Shown one piece after another: positions 27,808 to 35,663 of a stretch of 64,000 nt of DNA. The notes beneath the pieces are model-generated. The model did no database searches. It was not told the DNA's origin and saw only the letters and a list, made by a program, of their open reading frames with translations. The stretch is from the NCBI GenBank assembly GCA_002104895.1, contig MCFG01000177.1, positions 31,001-95,000 of the forward strand, in the 5' to 3' direction. A program made the translations under genes and the position numbers. The DNA is from Anaeromyces robustus. Lineage: Eukaryota; Neocallimastigomycota; Neocallimastigomycetes; Neocallimastigales; Neocallimastigaceae. The first letter of the stretch is position 1, and each line of letters starts with the position of its first letter.

Positions 27808-27864
27808 AATAATTCGATGGTTTAGTTTAAAATTCTGCAATTGGTATAATTTTAATAATTTAAT
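27808..27864 (+). repeat. Invertible 57-bp block, copy 3 (forward)
   Basis: The block starts AATAATTCGATGG and ends AATAATTTAAT, 25 bp before the TATA-like box. It contains CAATTGGTATAA, which can pair with TTATACCAATT about 60-70 bp upstream. Confidence 0.85.
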
Positions 27865-27889
27865 AATTTTGAAAAAAAAAAAAAAAAAG

Positions 27890-27897
27890 TATAAATA
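27890..27897 (+). promoter_or_regulatory. TATA-like box of U4 copy 3
   Basis: TATAAATA after a poly-A tract, 41 bp before the inferred RNA start. Confidence 0.65.
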
Positions 27898-27930
27898 TCT
27901 CAAGATTTCTCTTTATTTTTTAAAATCTTT

Positions 27931-28075
27931 AACCTTGCACTGGAGTATATCCATACCTGTGAAGTAATAACTGAGGCTGGATTATTGCTGATTGAAAACT
28001 TTTTACCAATCACCGCGAGACGACAAACTCTTTGAGGGAGTCGGCTTCGCAATTTTTGGAACGACCTCTGGTCGA
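27931..28075 (+). ncRNA. U4: U4 spliceosomal snRNA, copy 3
   Basis: All U4 elements are present, with the Sm site at 28051-28059. It has GTATATCC instead of GCATATCC near the base of the 5' stem-loop, and TTTTTACC instead of TTTTAACC after the stem I strand. Probably functional. A chance open frame crosses its promoter and 5' end and is not a gene. Confidence 0.92.
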
Positions 28076-28753
28076 TAATTATAATAATTAATTTAAAAAT
28101 TTTTTGTTAATTAAATAATAATGTTCAATTAATTCATTTTTATTTAATTTATTTATTTATTTATACGTTAATACGTTTATTTTTTTTATATAAAAATACT
28201 TTTTATAGTATATATGAGATAAAATAGAAAAGAATTATAATATTAATATTAATTTTTATTTCAATATTGGAATATTATTAATATTTGGTAGAAAAAAATT
28301 ATAAATGTGGATGAACAAATAGGTAATTATTACAAATTTTAATAAAAATATACTGTGTAACATGAAATTCAATATATATTTTATTAAAACTAATTAATAC
28401 TTATATAATATTTGTAGTATAATTTTCAATTATATTCTGAGTAAAGAACAATTAGTTTCTTATAAAAAATATATAGAGTTAAAATAATACACTAAATAAA
28501 GTATAAATAATAATTTTATGAGTTTTTTTTTTTTTAATTATTGTACATTCGATATTATATAATGGTTCAGTTTAAAATACTTCTTATATAATAAAATTTT
28601 AGTTTATAATATAAATTAGTTACAATATGTATTATTGTAATAATTATTCTAGTAATTTAAAAATAATAAGTATTATGAATAATTATAAATATTTATACCA
28701 ATTAGAGAATATCAAATATCATTTAATATATATTATTTATTATTTAATAATGA

Positions 28754-28810
28754 AATAATTCGATGGTTTAGTTTAAAATTCTACAATTGGTATAATTTTA
28801 ATAATTTAAT
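28754..28810 (+). repeat. Invertible 57-bp block, copy 4 (forward)
   Basis: Same orientation as copy 3, with CTACAATTGG instead of CTGCAATTGG. Confidence 0.85.
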
Positions 28811-28832
28811 AATTTTAAAAAAAAAAAAAAAG

Positions 28833-28840
28833 TATAAATA
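28833..28840 (+). promoter_or_regulatory. TATA-like box of U4 copy 4
   Basis: TATAAATA, 45 bp before the inferred RNA start. Confidence 0.65.
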
Positions 28841-28877
28841 TCTCAAGATTTCTCATTTTTTTTTTTTTAAAATCTTT

Positions 28878-29022
28878 AACCTTGCATTGGAGCATATCCA
28901 TACCTGTGAAGTAATAACTGAGGCTGGATTATTGCTGATTGAAAACTTTTAACCAATCACCGCGAGACGACAAACTCTTTGAGGGAGTCGGCTTCGCAAT
29001 TTTTGGAACGACCTCTGGTCGA
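28878..29022 (+). ncRNA. U4: U4 spliceosomal snRNA, copy 4
   Basis: Complete U4 core with the Sm site at 28998-29006. Its 5' end reads TTGCATTGG where most copies have TTGCACTGG; copy 7 shares this. The change lies in the strand that pairs with U6 in stem II. Probably functional if G-U pairing is tolerated there. Confidence 0.92.
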
Positions 29023-29734
29023 TAATCATAATATTTAATTTAAAAATTTTTTTGAAAGTAGTAATGATAAATTTATTCGTTTTTGTTTATTAGTATTTGT
29101 TGATTTATATGTTTATAGATTTATTTTTTATATATAAACATATTTTTTACTAATTAATAGGTATGTATAAGAGATAAGTATAAAAAAAATTATAATATTA
29201 GTGTTAATTTTTATTTACAAAATTGGAATATTATTAATATTTGGTAGTAATTTATTATAACTTGTGGATGAACTATTAAAAGGCATATAGGTAGTTATTA
29301 CTATATTTTAATAAAAATATTTGTGTAACAAAAAATTCAATATATATTTTATTACAACTAATTAATACTTTATTATATATATTATAATATAAATTGAAAA
29401 TTATACTACAAATATTATATTAACTAGAGTGAAGTTTCTCATGAAAAAAAAAAAAATAATAATGTTAAAATAAAGCATAAATAATAAATGTATAAATTTT
29501 TTTTTTTAATTGTTGTAAATTCGATATTATATAATAATATAATTCAATGATTCAGTTTAAAATACTTCTTATAAAATAAAATTTTAGTATATAATATAAA
29601 TTAGTTACAATATGTACTACTGTAATAATTATTCTAGTAATTTAAAAATAATAAGTATTATGAATAATTATAAATATTATACCAATTAGAGAATTTCAAA
29701 TATCATTTTAATATATATTATTTATTATTTAATA

Positions 29735-29792
29735 ATTAAATTATTAAAATTATACCAATTGTAGAATTTTAAGCTAAACCATCGAATTAATT
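29735..29792 (-). repeat. Invertible 57-bp block, copy 5 (inverted)
   Basis: Inverted as in copy 2, with one extra A near its right end. Confidence 0.85.
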
Positions 29793-29812
29793 CAAAATTT
29801 TGAAAAAAAAAG

Positions 29813-29820
29813 TATAAATA
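29813..29820 (+). promoter_or_regulatory. TATA-like box of U4 copy 5
   Basis: TATAAATA, 41 bp before the inferred RNA start. Confidence 0.65.
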
Positions 29821-29853
29821 TCTCAAGATTTCTCTTTATTTTTTAAAATCTTT

Positions 29854-29999
29854 AACCTTGCACTGGAGTATATCCACACCTGTGAAGTAATAACTGAGGC
29901 TGGATTATTGCTGATTGAAAACTTTTTACCAATCACCGCGAGACGACTAAACCCTTTGAGGGAGTCGGCTTCGCAATTTTTGGAACGACCTCTGGTCGA
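29854..29999 (+). ncRNA. U4: U4 spliceosomal snRNA, copy 5
   Basis: Complete U4 core with the Sm site at 29975-29983. Shares CCACACC with copy 2 and GTATATCC with copy 3. The central loop is one base longer (ctaaacccttt). Probably functional. Confidence 0.92.
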
Positions 30000-30690
30000 T
30001 AATTATAATAATTAATTTAAAAATTTTTTGTTAATTAAATAATAATGTTCAATTAATTCATTTTTATTTAATTTATTTATTTATTTATACGTTTATACGT
30101 TTATTTTTTTTATATAAAAATACTTTTTATAGTATATATGAGATAAAATAGAAAAGAATTATAATATTAATATTAATTTTTATTTCAATATTGGAATATT
30201 ATTAATATTTGGTAGAAAAAAATTATAAATGTGGATGAACAAATAGGTAATTATTACAAAATTTAATAAAAATATACTGTGTAACATGAAATTCAATATA
30301 TATTTTATTAAAACTAATTAATACTTATATAATATTTGTCGTATAATTTTCAATTATACTCTGAGTGAAGAACAATTTGTCTTTTATAAAAAAAATAGAG
30401 TTAAAATAATACATTAAATAAATTAATAAATAATAATTTTATGAGTTTTTTTTAATTGTTATAAATTCAATACTATTATATAATAATATAGGTTTCAATG
30501 GTTCAGTTTAAAAATTTTCTTATATAATAAAATTTTAGTATATAATATAAATTAGTTACAATATATATTACTTTAATGATTATTCCAGTAATTTAAAAAT
30601 AATAAGTATTATGAATAATTATAAATATTTATACCAATTAGAGAATTTCAAATATCATTTTAATATATATTATTTATTATTTAATTATAA

Positions 30691-30747
30691 AATAATTCGA
30701 TGGTTTAGTTTAAAATTCTGCAATTGGTATAATTTTAATAATTTAAT
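30691..30747 (+). repeat. Invertible 57-bp block, copy 6 (forward)
   Basis: Forward, with CTGCAATTGG as in copy 3, three units upstream. Confidence 0.85.
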
Positions 30748-30769
30748 AATTTTGAAAAAAAAAAAAAAG

Positions 30770-30777
30770 TATAAATA
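30770..30777 (+). promoter_or_regulatory. TATA-like box of U4 copy 6
   Basis: TATAAATA, 41 bp before the inferred RNA start. Confidence 0.65.
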
Positions 30778-30810
30778 TCTCAAGATTTCTCATTTTTTTT
30801 TTAAATCTTT

Positions 30811-30955
30811 AACCTTGCACTGGAGCATATCCATACCTGTGAAGTAATAACTGATGCTGGATTATTGCTGATTGAAAACTTTTAACCAATCACCGCGAGA
30901 CGACAAACTCTTTGAGGGAGTCGGCTTCGCAATTTTTGGAACGACCTCTGGTCGA
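30811..30955 (+). ncRNA. U4: U4 spliceosomal snRNA, copy 6 (k-turn variant)
   Basis: U4 core with the Sm site at 30931-30939. It is the only copy with CTGATGC instead of CTGAGGC in the 5' stem-loop. The changed G lies next to the tandem G-A part of the k-turn, in the helix expected to pair with CC of the other strand, so binding of the Snu13/15.5K protein may be weakened. The spacer before it is almost the same as that before copy 3. Confidence 0.9.
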
Positions 30956-31287
30956 TAATTATAATAATTAATTTAAAAATTTTTTGTTAATTAAATAATA
31001 ATGTTCAATTAATTCATTTTTATTTAATTTATTTATTTATTTATACGTTTATACGTTTATTTTTTTTATATAAAAATACTTTTTATAATATATGAAATAA
31101 AATAGAAAAGAATTATAATATTAATATTAATTTTTAATTACAATATTGGAGTATTATTAATATTTGGTAGTAATTTATTATAACTTGTGGATGAACTATT
31201 TTATATTAACTAGAATGAAGTTTCTCATGAAAAAAAAATAATGTTATAATAATACACTAAATAAAAGTATAAATAATAATTTTAAAA

Positions 31288-31320
<33 letters not shown>

Positions 31321-31546
31321 ATTGTAAATTCGATATTATATAATAATATAATTCAATGATTCAGTTTAAAATACTTCTTATATAATAAAACTTTAGTATT
31401 TAATATAAATTAGTTACCATATATATTACTGTAATAATTATTCTAGTAATTTAAAAATAATAAGTATTATGAATAATTATAAATATTATACCAATTAGAG
31501 AATATCAAATATCATTTAATATATATTATTTATTATTTAATAATGA

Positions 31547-31603
31547 AATAATTCGATGGTTTAGTTTAAAATTCTACAATTGGTATAATTTTAATAATTT
31601 AAT
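31547..31603 (+). repeat. Invertible 57-bp block, copy 7 (forward)
   Basis: Forward, with CTACAATTGG as in copy 4, three units upstream. Confidence 0.85.
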
Positions 31604-31626
31604 GATTTTTAAAAAAAAAAAAAAAG

Positions 31627-31634
31627 TATAAATA
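31627..31634 (+). promoter_or_regulatory. TATA-like box of U4 copy 7
   Basis: TATAAATA, 47 bp before the inferred RNA start, the longest gap in the array because of a longer poly-T tract. Confidence 0.6.
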
Positions 31635-31673
31635 TCTCAAGATTTCTCAATTTTTTTTTTTTTTAAAATCTTT

Positions 31674-31814
31674 AACCTTGCATTGGAGCATATCCATACC
31701 TGTGAAGTAATAACTGAGGCTGGATTATTGCTGAAACTTTTTACCAGTCACCGCGAGACGACTAACCCTTTTGAGGAAGTCGGCTTCGCAATTTTTGGAA
31801 CGACCTCTGGTCGA
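31674..31814 (+). ncRNA. U4: U4 snRNA, copy 7 (5-nt deletion, possible pseudogene)
   Basis: U4 core shortened by 5 nt: TTGCTGAAACTTTT replaces TTGCTGATTGAAAACTTTT. The loss trims the end of the U4/U6 stem I strand and the single-stranded link to the central stem. It also has ACCAGTCACC instead of ACCAATCACC. The Sm site (31790-31798) and 3' hairpin are intact. It shares TTGCATTGG with copy 4. It may be transcribed but work poorly, or be a decaying copy. Confidence 0.85.
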
Positions 31815-32221
31815 TAATTATAATAATTAATTTAAAAAATTTTTTGTTAATTAAATAATAGTGTTCAATTAGTTCATTTTTATTTAATTGATTTGTTTAT
31901 TTATATATTTATTTATACGTTTATTTTTTATATATAAAAATACTTTTTATTAATTAATGTGTATATATATGAGATAAAATAGAAAAAAATTATAATATTG
32001 GAATATTATATTACCAAATATTATATTAACTAGAGTGAAATTTCTCATGAAAAAAAAAAAAATAAAATTTTAGTATATAATATAAATTAGTTACAATAGG
32101 TATTACTTTAATGATTATTCCAGTAATTTAAAAATAATAAGTATTATGAATAATTATAAATATTTATACCAATTAGAGAATATCAGATATTATTTTAATA
32201 TATATTATTTATTATTTAATA

Positions 32222-32278
32222 ATTAAATTATTAAAATTATACCAATTGTAGAATTTTAAGCTAAACCATCAAATTATT
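32222..32278 (-). repeat. Invertible 57-bp block, copy 8 (inverted)
   Basis: Inverted as in copies 2 and 5, with CCATCAAATTATT where they have CCATCGAATT. Confidence 0.85.
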
Positions 32279-32302
32279 TCATAATTTTGAAAAAAAAAAA
32301 AG

Positions 32303-32310
32303 TATAAATA
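32303..32310 (+). promoter_or_regulatory. TATA-like box of U4 copy 8
   Basis: TATAAATA, 43 bp before the inferred RNA start; the following element reads tctcaaaatttcg. Confidence 0.6.
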
Positions 32311-32345
32311 TCTCAAAATTTCGCATTTTTTTTTTTAAAATCTTT

Positions 32346-32491
32346 AACCTTGCACTGGAGCATATCCATACCTGTGAAGTAATAACTGAGGCTGGATTAT
32401 TGCTGATTGAAAACTTTTTACCAATCACCGCGAGACGACAAACTCTTTGAGGAAGTCGGCTTTCGTAATTTTTGGAACGACCTCTGGTCGA
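32346..32491 (+). ncRNA. U4: U4 spliceosomal snRNA, copy 8 (last of the array)
   Basis: U4 core with the Sm site at 32467-32475. Just before the Sm site it reads GGCTTTCGTAA instead of GGCTTCGCAA, which changes the last G-C pair of the central stem to G-U and adds a T in the bulge. The 3' hairpin is intact. Beyond it the conserved flank continues only to about 32515, where the array stops. Confidence 0.9.
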
Positions 32492-32520
32492 TAATTATAA
32501 TAATTAATTTTAAAAATTTT

Positions 32521-33686
32521 TAATTTATTATATTATAAAAATTATATATATATATTTAATTGGAATATTATTGTTTTAGGTAGTTTATTATGAAAATCTT
32601 AATATCTATAGATAATTCATCAATTACAAAAAAAAAAAAAAAAAAGTATTGATAATATTTATAGTATTTATAAGATAATAACGTAATATTTACTTAAATT
32701 CTCAAAATAAATATTATAATTAAATATTTAATTATAAATAAATTTATATAGATATAGATAAAAAAAATTATATAAATTAATTAATTTATATTTATATATT
32801 TTTTTAAGTATTTTATATAGAATTTGTTCCATTTTTTTATTATATTCTTTATTTTTTTTTTTTTTTTTTTTTTTTTTAGACTAAAGGAAGAGAATACACT
32901 TCCATGTATTATATTCTTTAATTAAATATTTTTTTTTTTTTTTTTTAATCTATATTTTAACTATATTTAGATATTGTTATTTTATTTATTATATTTGTAT
33001 TTTTTTTATTTTCCTATATATTTTTCTATTGCTATCAATACATAAAATATGAATTATATATAATTAAATATATATATATATATAAAATTATAATCAACAC
33101 CCAATTTTTTAATTTAATAATTTTTTAACACCCAAATTTTTAATTTAATAATTTTTTTAAAACAAAACATTAAGAATAAAAAATAAACACAATTTTAATT
33201 TTAAACAACTTTTTATTTAGTTTTATTATTTATATATTTTTATTTATATATTCTTTTTAATTTTATGTTTTTTTTTTTTTAAAAAAAAAAAGAATAAATA
33301 AATTTTATAATATTACAAAAGATGTATTTTTTTTTTTTTTTTTTACAAATATCTAACATTTTTAAATAAATATTTATATAGAAAAAGTTTAAATTAAATA
33401 TAGCATAACATATTATTATAATAATATTATTAATATTATAATAATTATTAGTATTCAATAAATATTTAATCAATAAATATTTATTCAATATATATTAAAC
33501 AAATTAATTTATTTTAATATTTCTATATTTTTATCATTCCTTTCTCTTTTTTTTATCATTGTTTTATATTATATAAAATTATTATTATTATTACTATTAA
33601 TTTAGTTATTTTATTTAATCTTCTTTTTCTTTAATAATTTTTATATTAATTTTTTTTTGTTTTTACCATTATCTTTTGCTTTAGAA
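32521..33686. other. Intergenic region, U4 array to CE1 esterase 3' end
   Basis: AT-rich DNA. It holds a small hairpin (GGAAG...CTTCC at about 32886-32905), a two-copy direct repeat of aacacccaa plus an A/T run at about 33095-33157, and long poly-T tracts. No gene is seen; the end just before 33687 must contain the esterase polyadenylation signals. Confidence 0.55.
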
Positions 33687-35663
33687 TTAATCTCTTCTTC
33701 TAGTTGTAGTGGTATGTTTTTTAGATTTAGTAGAACTCTTTTTAGTTGAAGAAGAGGTTCTCTTTTTGGATTTAGTAGAACTCTTTTTAGTTGAAGTAGT
33801 TCTCTTTTTTGTGGAAGAAGTTCTCTTTTTAGTAGTAGTGGTAGTTCTCTTTTTAGTAGTGGTGGTAGTTCTCTTTTTAGTAGTAGTAGTTCTCTTTTTA
33901 GTAGTGGTGGTAGTTCTCTTTTTAGTTGTAGTAGTAGTTCTCTTTTTAGTAGTGGTAGTTCTCTTTTTAGTTGTAGTGGTAGTTCTCTTTTTGGTTGTAG
34001 TAGTTCTCTTTTTAGTTGTAGTGGTAGTTCTCTTTTTAGTTGTAGTAGTAGTTCTCTTCTTGGTGGTAGTACTCTTTTTGGTGGTAGTACTCTTTTTGGT
34101 GGTAGTACTCTTTTTGGTGGTAGTAGTTGATTTAGATTTAGTAGTTGGAGTTGGTTTAACTTCAGTTTCAGATGGAGTTGGAGTTGGTTCAACTTCAGAT
34201 TTATAATTTTTGAATACTATTTGAATAAAATCGTTGAAACCTTTGTACCAAACAGGGAAATCATGAGTTCCATCAATGTATGTATAATCAATAAAGTTTT
34301 CAACTCTATTCCAAGTCTTCATAGTTTCTACAAATGGTGGGTAGGAATCCCATACAATATGGTCATGATCACCACAAATCATATAAAGGTTATGAATTGG
34401 AAGACCAGTGAATTCTGGGTTTGCTTCAACACTTGAAATAAGTTCTTTATCTTCTACAAACATATAAGCAGAGAAACCAGCGAAATTACTGATAAGGTCA
34501 AGACATTCCTTAATACCAATACTGAAAGTTTGACCACCACCCATAGAAAGTCCAGCTAAAGCAACATTATCACGACCTTCCTTTATATTAAAGTTAGCTT
34601 TAATGTATGGAAGTAAATCATTTCTAAGTTCACCTTTAAATGCGTGGAAACCATTGATATCATTTCCAGCACCGTTTGGTCCCCAATTTTTGCTTGCAAC
34701 ACCTGTTGCTGCAACAAGAACAAACTTTTCGGCATCACCATTTGCCATGGCTCTGTCCATGTATCCTTTAATTTTACCACCACGACCTTTGTTAGAAAGA
34801 CCCCATGTGTTTTCATTTTGACCTCCTCCGTGAAGTAAAATAATTAATGGGTATTTTTGATCTTTTTTGGAAGCATCATATCCAGCTGGAAGGTAAACCC
34901 AAGCATGCTTTTTATATCTATCAGCATCAGTTAAAGCTGATTCATCAACAGTATAATCTCTTGTTGGATAATTGATTTCAAGAACAGTACCACGTTGACT
35001 GTCATTTAAACCATCATCAAAAGCTTTATCTTCAGCAGCTCCTTTTTTTGGGTTGAATTTAACATTCTTTAATTGTACTTTAATTTGGTCACCATCCTTA
35101 TTACCTCTTTGATAATCATTAAATTTAACTGCAAAACCTAAAATTGAATCATAGTCAGAACTGGCAATGATTTTGTCTGCAAAATCAGAAGGAATCTTAA
35201 TGTTATATTTTAAAGTTCCAGAAGATGCTTCTGAATCAAAATATTCAAGATCTTCATATCCACCAAACATACCTGTTGAATCCCATGGAAGAATTCTCAT
35301 AGCGAATCCTGGATTCATAGCATCAGCACTCCATTTTCCTTCAATAGATTCATAATCCATTTCAATATCAATAGATTCATAATTTGCAATATTAATTTCT
35401 TCTTTGGTTGATTTAACATAAAAAGCAACACCACCTCCAGCACCATTAGAAGCTGTAGCAACCCAAGAAACAGAACCATCTTTTTCTTCTACAATATCAT
35501 TAGCAAAAGAACCATCTTCAAATACTGAAAATTTTTCTTTAGTATCACGTAAAGTAATACCATAAGTTGGTTCTGATTCTACAGTGCTACAAGAAACAAT
35601 TGATAATGATAACACTGAAAGTGCAAGTGTCCAACTAAATTGTTTTTTCAATTTTTGGAACAT
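33687..35663 (-). CDS. Secreted CE1-family esterase with basic Thr/Lys-rich tail
   Basis: A 658-aa alpha/beta-hydrolase of the Esterase-D/feruloyl esterase group (CAZy CE1), expected to remove ferulate or acetate from arabinoxylan outside the cell. Order: signal peptide (about 1-25); a beta-rich, CBM-like module (about 30-205, with YESIDIEMDYESIEGKW); catalytic domain (about 225-488) with oxyanion motif HGGG at 278-281, nucleophile Ser373 in GLSMG, probable Asp432 or Asp434 in GDHDH, and His467 in GTHDF; then a 150-residue Thr/Lys/Arg/Ser tail made of TTTTKKR-type repeats. There is no dockerin and no cysteine in the tail, unlike many gut-fungal cellulosome enzymes. The signal peptide ends in SIVSC, which also fits a bacterial lipobox. 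The gene has no intron and visibly more G+C than its surroundings. Together these suggest transfer from rumen bacteria, as is known for CE1 enzymes of these fungi. Exact substrate is unknown. Confidence 0.92.
   Translation of the reverse strand: MFQKLKKQFSWTLALSVLSLSIVSCSTVESEPTYGITLRDTKEKFSVFEDGSFANDIVEEKDGSVSWVATASNGAGGGVAFYVKSTKEEINIANYESIDIEMDYESIEGKWSADAMNPGFAMRILPWDSTGMFGGYEDLEYFDSEASSGTLKYNIKIPSDFADKIIASSDYDSILGFAVKFNDYQRGNKDGDQIKVQLKNVKFNPKKGAAEDKAFDDGLNDSQRGTVLEINYPTRDYTVDESALTDADRYKKHAWVYLPAGYDASKKDQKYPLIILLHGGGQNENTWGLSNKGRGGKIKGYMDRAMANGDAEKFVLVAATGVASKNWGPNGAGNDINGFHAFKGELRNDLLPYIKANFNIKEGRDNVALAGLSMGGGQTFSIGIKECLDLISNFAGFSAYMFVEDKELISSVEANPEFTGLPIHNLYMICGDHDHIVWDSYPPFVETMKTWNRVENFIDYTYIDGTHDFPVWYKGFNDFIQIVFKNYKSEVEPTPTPSETEVKPTPTTKSKSTTTTKKSTTTKKSTTTKKSTTTKKRTTTTTKKRTTTTTKKRTTTTKKRTTTTTKKRTTTTKKRTTTTTKKRTTTTTKKRTTTTKKRTTTTTKKRTTTTTKKRTSSTKKRTTSTKKSSTKSKKRTSSSTKKSSTKSKKHTTTTRRRD
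33700..34130 (-). repeat. Coding repeat of the esterase tail (TTTTKKR units)
   Basis: Imperfect 18-24-bp units of ACT/ACC-rich codons followed by AAA AAG AGA encode the basic tail. Length variants (TTTTT, TTTT, SST) point to replication slippage. On the + strand this gives a spurious Val/Leu/Phe-rich open frame. Confidence 0.9.

Larger units (their letters stand above)
25380..32520 (+). repeat. Tandem array of U4 snRNA units (8 copies)
   Basis: Eight direct repeats, each with a conserved G+C-richer core of about 145 bp (a U4 snRNA gene) and an AT-rich spacer. Start-to-start spacings are 959, 1462, 947, 976, 957, 863 and 672 bp. Most units share an upstream region ending in a TATA-like box, a 57-bp block found in either orientation, and an AT-rich 3' flank containing ataattataat. 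The blocks upstream of copies 2, 5 and 8 are inverted and those of copies 3, 4, 6 and 7 are forward, giving a period of three. Copy 1 has a diverged upstream flank without the block. Confidence 0.95.

Noticed and set aside
27728-27967. Conserved small open frame (79 aa), also at 30611-30847 (78 aa)
   Set aside because: They match because they lie in the same part of repeated U4 units: promoter plus the first 30 or so bases of the U4 gene. Other units break the frame. Not genes.
25380-32520. CRISPR-like or centromeric satellite reading of the repeat array
   Set aside because: Units are 0.7-1.5 kb, the conserved core is a recognisable U4 RNA and the organism is a eukaryote.
33709-34206. Val/Leu/Phe-rich open frame on + and a Leu/Arg-rich frame on minus at 33641-34192
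   Set aside because: Both are shadows of the repetitive tail of the esterase gene; the minus-strand frame of the enzyme itself has the domain evidence.
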